This document shows, in pieces, positions 46,962-59,384 of a DNA stretch of 64,000 nucleotides; position 1 is the first letter of the stretch, and each line of letters begins with the position of its first letter. The DNA is from Tetracentron sinense (lineage: Eukaryota; Streptophyta; Magnoliopsida; Trochodendrales; Trochodendraceae). The notes beneath the pieces were generated by a model. That model saw only the letters and a list, made by a program, of their open reading frames with translations, made no database searches and had not been told where the DNA came from. The DNA lies in contig CM026565.1 in the NCBI GenBank assembly GCA_015143295.1, positions 30,884,052 to 30,948,051 on the forward strand, given 5' to 3'. A program made the translations under genes and the position numbers.

Positions 46962-49851
46962 AACAAGCTATCCTTTTAGTTGACAGGAAAACCTTTTATT
47001 TCTTCATAGGACTGCTTTAATGGTCTCGCAGCATTGTAAGAAGCAGAATAAGTTGTTAAATTTTGCAACTTCTGTTTCGGTTTTACATTTTATGGTGCTC
47101 TAGATAGTGAATTACTGTGACTTTGAAATGTCTGTACCATAAACTCTTGCAAAGCAATGAATTTTTTCAGGCCCTTTCTGGTGTTATTTACTTATCTCTT
47201 CCTGTTGTTCTTTGCGAGCTTGTATTGTGTAAGCATTTCAATTAAGATATTGATATCTTTTCTGTTATAAAAAAGGATTATCTTAAGCATTGTGCACAAT
47301 ATACATACAATTTATTTGGCAGATACAAAAAATACAATATTTGGGGGCCGTTATATATTTGAAGACTTTGTATTTAAGAGATCTAAGGATCAAATTTGTA
47401 CTCGTTATAGTGTCAAATAACTCCCTTTGAGTTTTAATATCATAGAAACTCATGTGATCTTTGGAGAACATGCGTTGTGCTTCCATAGGTAATGAATGCC
47501 CATAAGCGTTCAAGGACAGTCCCTGCCTTGCACTACATATGCATCGTCACAATGATCAAGACCAGCTATTAGCCTATTAGTCTATCATATCTATTTATTT
47601 CCCGTGTCAGACAGGGTGGCTCATTTGATTTGCAAGACATGGCACTTTATATAAGAACACAGAAGACACTGTGATGTGAGAGATCTATCTTTATTGTTTG
47701 GTTATATGGATTTACGGTTGACATATTGAACTATTATGATATTAAGGATGTTACTGTATATTCTCGAAGGCCAACGGAGTTCACGCCCACTTCCTTCTTC
47801 CTTTATCTGTACCTTTTTGTCCCTTTTGTTCCATTCCAGTGGAGTTTATTGAGTTACTTTATTTTGAAATACCTTCTGAGTAATAAGCAGCTGCTCCATG
47901 CTCTTTATTTTGAGATAAGCACCCTACTGGATCATTTTCAAATAGTTTGATTTCCTCCACACCATTTGGCAGCTTAAGGAATCCACTTTGAGGACATTAT
48001 TGATGCTTGCCCTGCATTTTCCAGGGCCAAAGTTGGAGGCTTGTACATCTTGCTTCCAAAGGTCTAGAGATGATGGTGGGATTTGCCACCTTCCTCAGGG
48101 TGTAGATAATGGGGCAGTATCCACATCCAATCCCCTACAACTAAGACAATTTATGATGAGCCATTGGTATCATCAATTTTCTGGTTCCTTGATTCCATCA
48201 ATATCAGGACAGCTGTGAGTAATATCTGTCGCGCTGAAGGAAGTAAAACCAGAACCAGCTGCCATGGAATGTCCTGATATGTGGATGCCTGAAAGGTTTT
48301 ATTTTCAGACCTTTAACTCAGCTCATCTATATCATTTCATCTTTTGCTTGTGGATGTTTTTGTTTTACTGTCCATATGTTGCATTGTTTTTATCACCACA
48401 GGAAACAATTGTCCTTTTATGGATAATGCTCTTCATTGGTGTGGATCTTTTTTTCCTTCATTGATGTGGTTTGTTTTCTATTAAGTGTGAAAATCTGAAA
48501 GCTATGAAATTTATGGACGCTTGGGATGAGGGTATGCCAAAATCTGAATTAAATTTAGTAGATGGGAAACCTCTGGAAGCTTAAGGCTGAAATGACGGTG
48601 GGATATACTTGTTGTAGCTTGAAACGTCGAATTGAATAATTGAGAACCTCAGGAAGAATGTCACACTTAAGAAGCCAAGAAGCAAAAATCCCCTTTCCAT
48701 TATTTTGGAAGGCAAATGCTTGACAAAAGGATCTGGATTTAGAGTGCAGATCCAGCCCATTTGGCAGAATCCAGGATTCTGATCATAAAGCAGGATCACC
48801 CCTTCTCCAATCACAATGTTCTGGTTTTTCTTGCAGACGCTTCGTCTACTATAAGTGTTTGATTGAGAATCTCCATTCTGAACTGCCCTAGGGACTTTAA
48901 TCTCACAATCTCGGATGTTTTACTAAGATAAGACTAACAGGCATTGCAAATGAAAAATGCCATGGGACTTGGGAATCATAGGACTGAATCCCGAAAATTT
49001 TCCTCAGCATGTTCGACTAAGCTATTTGTGGGCTCACATGATTTGAAGTTTATTGTTAATGCTTTAGAGCCTTGTTAACCTTTAACTTTAAAGATGTAAA
49101 AAAAATGCTTCTCTCAACTGAGATGAAGTTTTATGTTGAATGTATACAAATGCCTACTAATAATATGAAGAGAAAGTACATGTGTTTTCTAGAACCATAT
49201 TATTTATATGGAATGAGAAGATTACAAGTGTTTCTTAAGGTGAAGCTTGGTTTTGAAATTCCCACCATAATGCGAAACTTTCCTCCGAAATTTCCTAGTT
49301 TCCCAATTTCATATGATATTGCGATCTTTCTCAAAATTTGGTTGCAATATAACAAATTTGAACAAAATGTCCATTTTTGAGGGAATACTATAAAGAACCC
49401 ATAATTCTTTTTCCAAACTTTTCCTTGGTTATGCTTTCTGACGTAAATCAACAACTCATCTGAGAAAAAGTCTGACTTAATACTCTAAATTTGGGAAAAT
49501 TCAACGACGTATGTTGGTTTATGCTATTTTCAACCCAGGTCGTTTCTTTTTAATTTTATCCCACTCTGTTGTTATATTAATACAACTAGTCCTATCTTGA
49601 TGAAGTATAAACAAATTGGTGCTTTTACACTAAACTGGAAGATCATTGTTTGGATTTGCTAGGCGAAGAGTCGAAAAATTTAAGGAACCTTTTTTTTCCA
49701 CCTTAAATCTCAAAGTTTAGGCCCTAAACAATTATATATGAAACATTGAAGCCTGATCTATATACTGGATGTGAATTTTTTGTGGGAAAAGATATTTGAA
49801 ATATAAGCTTTAGAAACTAAAGTATATCTATAAAAAACAGACACGACGTCA
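46962..49851. other. Intergenic, no gene recognised
   Basis: The first 250 bp are the 3' UTR of the Agenet-ENT gene (AATGAATTTTTTCAGG near 47155). Beyond that are short open frames without recognisable domains. The block 48020-48110 has a coding-like look (acceptor TTTTCCAG, then GGCCAAAGTTGGAGGCTTGT) but no family I can name. Confidence 0.4.
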
Positions 49852-49859
49852 CGTCACTA

Positions 49860-51074
49860 CGGCTGTCAATTAAGCCCCCATGTGAGGGTACCCGGCCCTC
49901 AAAAGCCCACAAAATCGAGGGCTTTTTTCCATTTATAAAGCCCGCAAGCCCAAGTGGGCCCAAAAATTATAGGCCCACTGACATGAGGGCCGGGCTTGGG
50001 CCATAGTCACAAAAAACTGCGTTTTTTTGAAAAAAACTCGTTTAAAACGCGCATTAATACCCTGCCGTAGAAAACGACGTTTAAAACCCGTTTTTTTTAA
50101 TAAAACACGCATTATAGTTTTAAACCGTTTAAAACGAATAATACGAATAAAACACGTTTAAAACGAATAATACGAAAAAAAAACAGATAATCTTGAAATT
50201 TTTTGGAAATGAAGAATATGTAGATATTGACGACTTTGATGCTCTTTTGAGGGATTGATGAATATAAATGAGTGGTTTTATTAATATACATATTATAGTC
50301 TTGTTTTTAATCTTTATAATTGATGTTTTAATGAAATTTAATGCCTTGATGGAATGAATTTGATGTCAAAATAATGTTATGAACTTATTATTATTGATTA
50401 TAGTTACTTTTTTTTGTATATTATCTCATGAAATTGTTAGATATATTAATTAGTATCGTTACTAACTTTTATAATTATAAATTTTTTCTCCGTTTTTTCC
50501 CCGAAGTTTTCCCGTATTTTTCCGATTTTTTCGAATTTTTCCGTACTTGACCCTTGCCGAATTCTTCCCGAACCCTGACTTTGTGACTATGGCTTGGGCA
50601 ACACCCCCAAAAGCCTGACCTAGGCCCTCAATATATATATATATATATTTCATATTTATTTTAAAGTCTTAACTTAAAATAACCTATATAACCTTCTTTA
50701 ACTGAATATTTATAGGGCTATGATAGTATTTTCACTACCAAATCCCCCTACTTAAAGAGCACTCACCACCGAGAGACTTCTAATTTAAATTATCTAATCT
50801 ACCTTCCTTTATCTTTGTTACTCTATCGTCTTTGTCGCCACTTGTCGGCCGATGGTGGTTTAGAATTTTTTCTTCTTCTTTATCTTCACTTCAAGCCCAA
50901 GCATGGCCTAAGCCCAGCCTTGATCCCGAGGGTAGGACTTGGGCCTAGCCAGTTCAGGCCCTACGAGGGCTTGGGCCGAACCCTTATGAGTGAGGGCTGG
51001 GCCTGGACAGACCCCAGGCCCTCGCCCAGGCCCAAGCCCAGGCCCAGGCCCAGGCCCGACCCATTGACAACCCT
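49860..51074. mobile_element. hAT-like element (GGCCC-rich) with a nested element
   Basis: The ends CGGCTGTCAATTAAGCCC and GGGC-type arms leading to CCATTGACAACCCT are inverted around GGCTGTCAAT. The flanks CGTCACTA and TGTCATTA agree at 6 of 8. The subterminal parts are rich in GGCCC and GGCTTGGGC, including a run of CCAGGCCCAGGCC hexamers near 51030. It is interrupted by 50002-50591. Confidence 0.68.
50002..50591. mobile_element. Nested non-autonomous hAT element, perfect 8-bp TSD
   Basis: The termini CATAGTCACAAA and TTTGTGACTATG are perfect inverted repeats. The flanks GCTTGGGC (49994-50001 and 50592-50599) are identical. The interior has ACGTTTAAAAC-type repeats and a short frame EEYVDIDDFDALLRD ending in a stop at about 50212-50259, which could be the tail of a lost transposase (inference). 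The right part is rich in TTTTTCCG and TTTTCCCG words. Confidence 0.88.
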
Positions 51075-51764
51075 TGTCATTACATATTATGTTTCAAATG
51101 TTGGTTATTTTGTTACGTCAATTACTGAAATAATTAACTTAAATATATATTAATTTATTGTTAAATAATTAAAGACAAAATTATATTCACTATAGATAGA
51201 TATAATAGAGATCTTTAATCGGTAACCACTAGGAGTTTCGGCTTCATAATGTTGATTCTTTTAGTTCATTTATTTTGTGATTAGGGAATTATAATAGTAA
51301 ATTTAATTAGAAAATTAAGTTCTATATAAAAAGAAAAAGAAGGTTATTTAGGCTATTGATTGTACTATTTGAGTTGGTTTACTTTTGTTGTATGATAATT
51401 GAATGTACAAACAATATATGAATGTAATAATAGATGCCAACATATGATATGCCCATCAGCGATTAATTTTGCCCCTTAACTTGTCTTGTTGTAGATGATT
51501 TGTTGTATTTTGAGTTATATGTGAGTAATTATGTGCCTTTCGACATTTCTGACAAATAGTTCTTCTTCATTGTTACCCTACAACTACGAAAAATCATGCC
51601 AATTCAAAACTTTTTTCCGATATTTATTTATTTCCAAAGTGCGAAATTTCTTATGAAATTGAAATTTAAAATCTTGAGGAAAAGTAAGTCATACAAACAT
51701 CTAACAACCTTCACTATTTGTGCAACAAGAACGCAAGGAACATCTTGGCAACATCATGATTTTT

Positions 51765-51795
<31 letters not shown>

Positions 51796-52207
51796 GTTGT
51801 TTATTTCGCAAAATAGGCTAACAAAGTTGCATGGAAATATAAAGTTATAAACAATACCATGATCAAATATATCTTTAACAGAATGCCAATCAATCTCCCT
51901 CTGTTTTCTTTTGTTCATGGCACGTTGTGTTCGACATGGCATCACCTTGTCATGTCCCTATCCTAGGGCTGAGTTTATCATCATATTTATATGAAAAGAC
52001 AATGCAGAGTCTGATTTTTGGGAATTCTTTTGGTTGCATAGTCCGCCCGAACAGGTTAGTACCTAATTCCCACCGCTTGAGGGCTATATGACTAGATAAT
52101 CAACGTATATGATAGTGCATTTGTGTGAACTGATTTGGATGCAAAGATAGGTGTGAACTGGATTTGAAGGGAGATGGACTTATTGACTGAGTTTTTTGGC
52201 AGGTTTG
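51075..52207. other. Intergenic, AT-rich
   Basis: No gene or bounded element is seen. A C-run and A-run adjoin at 51771-51795. Confidence 0.45.
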
Positions 52208-52361
52208 ATTTTTTTTGTTTTTGTTTTTGGTGTGTGTGGGTAGTAAGCTGCTTCCAAGTGCATTTGTCCCCCAAGCCTTGTTGTTCAATGATTTTGAACT
52301 CAGGTCTGTTGGCATTCCAGTCAGACCTTACCAACTGTGCAAGCACCAGTTGGTTGTCTTT
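52208..52361 (-). mobile_element. tRNA-derived SINE
   Basis: On the minus strand the head reads TGGTGCTTGCACAGTTGG, with a Pol III A box (TGCACAGTTGG). About 35 bp downstream is GAGTTCAAAATC, a B-box-like word. The body runs through GGCTTGGGGGACAAATGC to an A-rich tail (CAAAAACAAAAACAAAAAAA). The flanks repeat TTTTGGCAGGTTT and TTTTGGCAGTTT (plus strand), a decayed target duplication. The minus-strand open frame across it is incidental. Confidence 0.75.
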
Positions 52362-52852
52362 TGGCAGTTTACTCCAGAAAGCCATTAGATTTTGATGAAG
52401 CAAAGTGAAATCTGTTCTTCTATGAGAATTTATGCAAGGCATTGGATTTTTGTCGGTGACAAACTGTGGGGTTTCTGAAAAACTTAATAGGCACGGCTCT
52501 GCATGTTGGTTTCTGAAAAACTTATAGGCATGGTTCTGCACGTTCAATTTCGGTCTGAGCAAGTCATCTAGGTCCTTGAGCCTGCTCTGTTGAACCGTGG
52601 ACAAAGAAAATGTTATATTTTCTCCGATCTCTTTCTTTTTCATTCTTCTTCTTTATATGGGAGAAAGATACAGTGCGGAGAACTTGCTCTGCAAGTGGGC
52701 TTGTGAAACAGTAGTCAAGTTTGTGCAATCCCTTTTTTTTTTTCATTTTTGCTTCAATTCTTTGATCTTGTACTTGCGACATTAGTCATATTGTAGTCGT
52801 TTGCTTTTATAGTTGTTAAATTCTAAGTCCTTGAAATTCATATATGCTCCAT

Positions 52853-53245
52853 AGTTCAAAAAAACGGTTTTGGACACTGTAACGGACACGGCCAAAATCG
52901 TTACGGTACAGTTTTGGTTTTTGCTTAAAAAAATCACAATAAATAGAAAAAAAGTAAAAAGATGTAAGGAAGAAATAATAAGATTCTAAAGAGTTTTTTT
53001 CACTAAAAAATATCGTTTTACCTTCAGCAGATTGCCCGGGGGGTGGCAGGGGGGGCAGAGCCCCCCTGCGACGCACGAAGTGTGTCTGGAATCTGGGCCT
53101 AATAGGCCCAGATTGCGTCGAAAACGACATTTTTAGTGAAAAAAATGATATTTTTTAGTGAAAAAATATGTCGGAAAATGTTACGGTACCTATACGTAGC
53201 GTAATGGTATCGGGTAATGGTTTCGGCTTTTTTTAAAATCATGAT
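52853..53245. repeat. Foldback element with a GC-rich centre
   Basis: The outer parts contain TTCAAAAAAACGGTTTTGG and, inverted, GGTTTCGGCTTTTTTTAAAA, with GTTACGGTAC words in both arms. The inner arms are TTTCACTAAAAAATATCG and TTTTTAGTGAAAAAAT. The GC-rich core (53033-53115) has the palindromes GGGGGGCAGAGCCCCCC and GGGCCTAATAGGCCC. Superfamily and target duplication are not resolved. Confidence 0.55.
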
Positions 53246-55724
53246 ATGCTCTACTCAGATATTTATAAATGTGGTATAACTGAATTCAAAAGAAAATGAT
53301 AGTCATAAGAAAAATAACGATATAAAATCAAGAAAGAGATAAGGGATCCACCAACAGAGGAGCTCTGGGATTGAAGTGATTCAGTGATAACCTTGTAAAT
53401 TGCAGTGCCCTATATCCTCCCATTTCAGTCTGTAACTCTTGTTTCTTATATTTCACTCAAAATTGAGTCTATGCCAAGCAAAAAAGTAAATTAAAAATAG
53501 AATAATAACAGTGTCTAGTTATCATTGTTTTTCTCTAGTGTTCTTCTTTTGGCTTTTTCTGGGGGCTGGGGGTATGGAAATGTACTAATTAGGTATGTTT
53601 CCAACAAGTTTCCAATGGACTTTAACTTTTCCCTTCAAGAACTGATGAGGTAGTCAAGGAATATCAAAAACTAATAATTACTAACAAGGAACATTGCTAG
53701 GATAGTTATTGCTAAGACAATATCAGAAAAATGCAAAAGATTTATTGCAAGGAGTAGGCTTCTTCATTCTATAGAAATTTGCAGTGTAGTCAAAACATCG
53801 GCTAGGAAACTTAAACTCCTAGTTGAATGCTTCTCCCCAAGACCCCTAGCGCTTGCATTAGGGTCTAGGTGGGCGTTTGTTAAGATGAGATTGCCGAGTG
53901 GTGTCTAGGCATAGTCATTCAGGTTCTAAAGTGCTAGTGAAAAGTGTTCCAGAGACTACAAACTACAAGAGTACATCGTTTGCAAAAAAGTTAAAAATAT
54001 TTAAAATAACTTGTAGTTTGCTTAGAAGTTTTGTCTAGGGTTTCTGCATCCAGCTCTCTCCCGCGACATTTTTGTCTCCCGCCTTATATGTAATCCAATT
54101 TACTGATTAAAAATGGTTTATTTCTAATTCAAATCTTCATTTTAAAAAATATATAAATGTATTAAGTGCCTATAATTTTAATAAATAAAATAATATTTGG
54201 TTGCCTAGCCATTGCCTAAGCAATGCTGAGGTGAGCCTTGCCTTGGATCTTCCATTGCCTAGATGATTTCTGGTTGTTTTTACTACGCTGGAAATTTATT
54301 GAGGTTTCATGCTCATAGTAGTATGGAACTTAAAAAGAGGGTTTAAGAGGAGTCTCCAAGCCAAAACTAACCTGTTCCTTTTGGAATATTTTGTTGGGCA
54401 CACTTGGGGTAGTCCTGGAACTATCGTAGCTTGATAAGTACTGGTCTGAGGTCTCTAGGATTCTACCATACAAGGGGTGCTATACTTAACAATCTAGTGT
54501 TCAATTTGAACTGGAATTTTTTTTGGAGTAAAATTTCAGCGGAGTATGATTTTAATTTTTAGCCACGAAAACAATTGAATCCCCTTGGACGGCCAGAAAT
54601 ACAGGACATAAGTCTAGACAAAATCACCTGTCTATTGTCGTCATCATCACATCTTCACCAATGTCTTATCCCAAATACTTGGGGTCGGCAACACGGATCC
54701 TGTTACGCCATTCGGTCTTATTAAAAGCCGTTTTTTTTGTAAGCTTTGGTAGACAAGGTTCACTGATTAGACAGTTCAGATTAATTAGAATATGCAGTAT
54801 TTGTGGAATATAAGCCAGGCACCACCGTAAGTATATGGTTGTGCCTGGACTACCGACTACCTAATGTTTCTCCTATTTTATTTCAACACCTAGTGATTGG
54901 CTCTTGTACTTCGGTGAACTACAGTCCACATTGTATCAGTTTTTCGAAGACTATATTCTTTTCCATCTGATTTTGGAATTGAATTTCACAAAATCTAGTT
55001 GAAGTGTATACCATAATGTTTGAAGAGGGGTTAAATGCCATTTGAATGAAAAATGAGGGAATTGTGCAATATATGAATGAAGATTTTGTCCATTTTTAGG
55101 TTCAAGTTTGTCTGTATGTGAGCATTCTTAGAATTGAATTGGATACCAAAATGGGCACATTTTTACTACAAAAATGTTTCAAAAAGGGCAATAATTAGGT
55201 ATCGCCCTGTCTAAGAGTAGTTTGCTAGCTGGAAAATGAGATGCATAGACCTATAGGAGGTTGTATGTGCCTATGTGTTAAGGTTTTATATCTAATTTTG
55301 TGTACCTTGGTCAGTTTTATAATTGAATTTGTATCACCTAGCTAGATATGACTTGGCAGGAGTCACACTTACATTTTTTTTGGAGAATAGGATCTGAAAA
55401 AAACCTTAAAAATTAAAAAGGAGAAGAGGGAAACATAATAAAAATTAATAACTGTGAATACTCACCGTAGGATGTCCATGCCATTTAAACAAATACGCTC
55501 AGCATTTTACCTTGAAAATGCATTAACTGCCAAGAGCCAACTCAAACACCCAGTGGCACTAGTTATGGAAAAACAAAAAGGTATCGTGAATTTTTTTTAA
55601 AGAGGAATATGTTCAAATATCTATTAACTCTTGTTGTTCTTAAGCCCTAGGTACGGAAAAAATAGCAAATAATATTTTGATAATTTTTAAAGAGGATGTT
55701 GTTAGTTAAAACTTTAAATAAAAA
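53246..55724. other. Intergenic with a LINE-like tail
   Basis: At 54640-54735 the text CATCTTCACCAATGTCTTAT, CCCAAATACTTGGGGTCGGC and CACGGATCCTGTTACGCCAT is a block I recall as a very common plant repeat, probably the 3' part of an RTE-type LINE. The rest shows no gene. Confidence 0.45.
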
Positions 55725-55999
55725 GGAAAATAATCCCCTCCTCGGTCTGTGACGCGAGGAGGGCTGTCTTGGCTCTCATTTTCCTGCCATGTGTCTTCTT
55801 TTTAACTCCCTTCAACCGTGATTAAGATTCACTCACCCCTAGGGTTCACCCATCTACCCTTAGTTTTTAGAAAAATAAATTAAAAAAAATTAATTATAGG
55901 GTTAAAACAATTTAACCCGAGTTGATGGTAGTTGAAGGGCGGCTTTGTGAGAGCGAGGAACAATAGTTCGCGCCTCTTCCATGGAGCGAACTATTGCTC
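55725..55999. mobile_element. Short non-autonomous element, type B ends
   Basis: It begins GGAAAATAATCCCCTCCTCG and ends GAGCGAACTATTGCTC, as at 4439-4698. The flanks AAATAAAAA and TAATAAATA agree at 7 of 9. The core arm CCATGTGTCTTCTTTTTAAC, AACCGTGATTAAGATTCAC, CCCTAGGGTTCACCCATC is complete on the left. The right arm is diverged. Confidence 0.7.
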
Positions 56000-56008
56000 T
56001 AATAAATA

Positions 56009-57348
56009 TAGCCTTAATCTACTATCCAACCTCGATTATACATCAACTGTTCAACATGTTTTTTATATTTTTCACTTTAAGTCCCTTGTCGATCTATAAT
56101 TTGATTATTGGATTTTCCATTGATTAGAACTCTGGTGTAGCATCCTCACATGGACTTCTCAATGATAATGTGGTAATACTATCAGAGTATCACTCTCTTA
56201 CTTCTCTACATGTAATTACAATTATTTATCAATCCGAGTTGTTTCAGGGTCTGCATAATCACCACATGGGTGTTGGTATACCCTTGTTAAATAAATGTCT
56301 TGGCTCAGTTGTACCCAAGACTGAGTCAACTCAGCAAGTGGTGCTAACTCGAACGATTATTCAACCATCGTCTAGACTTCATCATACATTTATCATGAGC
56401 CCATATGACTAAGAGGTGAGGAATGGAAGACGAGAACATCAGTACTCATATTGAAGTATCTCTATACAGGTGCTGATCAATCTCATTCTCTTTGGGATTT
56501 CATGCTAACTACCTAGGAACAGTGAGGAAAATTATGACTAAAGAAGTTGATAAACCACCTTGCAGAGGGGCATCATAAGAACATGGCAGAGCGGGAAGGC
56601 TTGGTGCTGGGTACAAGATTCAGAGCAAATAAAATCATTCAAGTATGCAAGAGAATGCCTTAAAACAATTCTTTGTGAGAAGCATTGTTGGGAAATTAGC
56701 ACCAGACATTACTTAACGGAGTGGGAGGTTGATTGTGGCTAGTACTCGAAAGAATGGAGATGACACAAGAGCCTTGTGATTGTATAATGGTTACTGAAGG
56801 AGCAATAAAGTGATTAATGGCGAATATAGGAGTTATCAGATCTTGATAATAGATGCTTGATTACTGAGAACCTTAATGATACTGGTATGAAATGTTTCTG
56901 CAAAACATTTTTAAACTGAATGAGTTTTTAGCTGAGGGAAAAATGGTTTTCTAGGATATATTAATTCTTCTCTAATGATGCTCATCACATAATTGTTTTA
57001 ACACTATTTCTTGGGTTTGTCTAACACCTCACTTCTTATTTATCTGACCTGACACTGGTTTTCCCTTTATTTGACCTAAGGTCACAAATGACTCCTTTCT
57101 ACTTCATATCGTGCAATCATTAGAATGTGCTTTGGCTTTCATGTGTAAAGTGTAAACAATGTTGTGGTATGTATTTACATTTCTTTTGCTGATGTATACA
57201 AGAAGAGAATGTTTTACTCGAAATGGATAATGATGTATTTTTAATGTATTGTTTAATAGTGAAAATGTTGTAACTTCATGCTATTAATTTATGACCTTCG
57301 TTCCTCTTGATTCGAGTCACTCGACATAACACATGCATATGAATGATA
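56009..57348. other. Intergenic, no gene recognised
   Basis: Open frames at 56170-56412 and 56560-56742 have no domain I can name. The sequence looks unique and might include non-coding RNA or decayed exons. Confidence 0.35.
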
Positions 57349-57357
57349 TTGTCAATA

Positions 57358-57527
57358 GAGGCGTGCTTTCCCTACTCTCGGTCAAACTCTACTCTCAGCC
57401 TCCACCAACCACCTATCCATTTTCAAATCAGTTATGGTGGTTAAAGCACTCTCTCTCATCAAGAATGGACAAGTGGTTGGTGGAGACTGAGAGTAGAATT
57501 TGACTGAGATTAGGGCTAGCATTTCTC
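57358..57527. mobile_element. Mutator-like MITE, perfect 9-bp TSD
   Basis: A 9-bp direct repeat TTGTCAATA (57349-57357 and 57528-57536) flanks arms GAGGCGTGCTTTCCCTACTC and GATTAGGGCTAGCATTTCTC, which are inverted relatives. The inner arms are nearly identical (CCTCCACCAACCAC and GTGGTTGGTGGAG). The loop is about 50 bp. Confidence 0.75.
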
Positions 57528-57536
57528 TTGTCAATA

Positions 57537-58051
57537 ATAATACTACCCTACATCTTATCTTATAGTTGTGTTCCATTACTGCATCAAATATTGTATAAGT
57601 GCTACATCCATGCCCTATAACGTATTTTAACATTTACCAACTCAAATGTGTCGTAAACCTTTTCTTCCCTGACATACCACATGTTGTACTAGTACCAGTA
57701 TCTCTTAGGTTTTAGGAACACATAGCAATCTTGTGATGTGGGTCAAGTAATAGATGGTGTCAGAGCGATGTGGATCCTCTGTGGAAGCAGGGCTTACCAT
57801 TTGAGCACAAACTGGTAAGTAATGTGGATCATCTTGAAACCAATTAAAGGACAAGTCTGGTGTATAAAATCAATAGCCTTTTGGCAGGTGAGCTTAGCCA
57901 AGGACGACACATTCAGCTGCCTGAGCTGAAAGTTTATCTGCAGTAGTTGCAGGAAGCATCCAAAAACACAAATTGTGAATACCATTTATGAAGCCTTGCA
58001 AGGATTGGAACAAGGAAGTTCAAAAGGAAAAAATGAAATGAAATAGAGAAG
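57537..58051. other. Flank left of the retroelement
   Basis: TGGTGTCAGAGC near 57755 resembles a retroelement primer-binding site, but it lacks a convincing LTR end next to it. No gene is supported. Confidence 0.35.
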
Positions 58052-58787
58052 TGTAGGGGGTATTTTGATCTTTGAAGAAATGGGGTTTACTGCAACCTCA
58101 ATCTAGCCTAAATCTGATATCCAGACCGTTCTAAATTGAGTTATTTTTGGAAGAAATGATTCAAAGAACACAAGAAAGAAAAAGGAGAAAATAAGGAAAT
58201 GATTCAGAGGGAGAGAAGAAAGAACGATGAAGAAAAGTAGTGACAGAATGTTTTTTCTTGATGAATCCTTTACTTTCTCTCTCTGTAAATTCTTTTAAAC
58301 AAATCTGGTTGTTCTTGGGAAATCTTCTGGGAACTCAAGGAAAGTCTCTCCTTTCTCAACAAGGAGGGGTCACCTCTATTTATAGGTGATTATCAAAATT
58401 GTAACCAACTTGTACAGCTGTCATAACCGTTTTTGTAACCGACTTTTAGAGAGAAAATATTGGATTCCATCAAGATAAAGGCGTTTTGTCACCATACCTC
58501 CTTTAAGCTTTTATGACCAAAGCTTTCAGATATTTTCTTCAAAGGTTAAAAGCGGTATTCATAATATCCATCTTTTAACAAATTCTATCTAAGCCCTCCA
58601 AACCACAACTCATCATCCTCCCCCAAAAGCAATTGGTAACTACACCGTGAAGGCGGGTCATACGCTTTCATGGTGTACTGTCCTGCTGAGGTAATATATT
58701 AGTGTTCAGACAGCAACACTCCTCTAGAGTAATAATCATGATAATATTAATAATAACGATGATGATAATCATCTAATAATCATCTCA

Positions 58788-59105
58788 AGTCCAATAGGGA
58801 AATCATAGGTGTTGGACGAGGACACCCTTCCCGTAACTCAGGTCCAATAGGGAAATCATAGGTGTTGGACGAGGACACCCTTCCCGTAGCTCAGGTCCAA
58901 TAGGGAAATCATAGGTGTTGGACGAGGACACCATTCCCGTAACTCAGGTCCAATAGGGAAATCATAGGTGTTGGACGAGGACACCCTTCCCGTAGCTCAG
59001 GTCCAATAGGGAAATCATAGGTGTTGGACGAGGACACCATTCCCGTAACTCAGGTCCAATAGGGAAATCATAGGTGTTGGACGAGGACACCCTTCCCGTC
59101 AGGCC
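58788..59105 (+). repeat. 53-bp minisatellite, six copies, in the LTR
   Basis: Starts at 58788, 58841, 58894, 58947, 59000 and 59053 give a constant 53-bp period (GGTCCAATAGGGAAATCATA, then GGTGTTGGACGAGGACACC). Copies differ at two sites (CCCTTCCCGTAGCTC against CCATTCCCGTAACTC) and these alternate across copies 2-5. Growth by a 106-bp dimer is therefore likely. Confidence 0.95.
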
Positions 59106-59384
59106 TTAAGAGAAACTGAGGAAAAATCCATCCTCAATGCTTTCTCCCTGACTGTCAGCCCAGGAAGTAATCCATGCTTCACTGGAATAGGTAATGAGGG
59201 GAAACAGCCACACTCATTCCCACGGGGGAGGTACCAATCCATACCGTTCACCCCTGACAAAACAAATCTCCTTTCTGGCAGAAGTCCTCAGAAAGGCATA
59301 CAAGGAGGGTACAAATCTATACCACACCTATCATCATAAGAAAGGCGTTGTAAACCAGAGCGAGGCACTGAAGTCATATAGAAT

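Noticed and set aside
52092-52643. 183-residue minus-strand open frame
   Set aside because: It crosses a SINE and its A-rich tail and has low-complexity Lys/Gln sequence. There is no domain or splice support.
57751-57765. TGGTGTCAGAGC as a retroelement primer-binding site
   Set aside because: It resembles the methionine-tRNA type site, but no LTR end with a TG...CA partner or duplication is found next to it.
58788-59105. Regularly spaced direct repeats that could suggest a CRISPR array
   Set aside because: The units are contiguous with no unique spacers, the setting is plant nuclear DNA, and there are no cas genes. It is a minisatellite.
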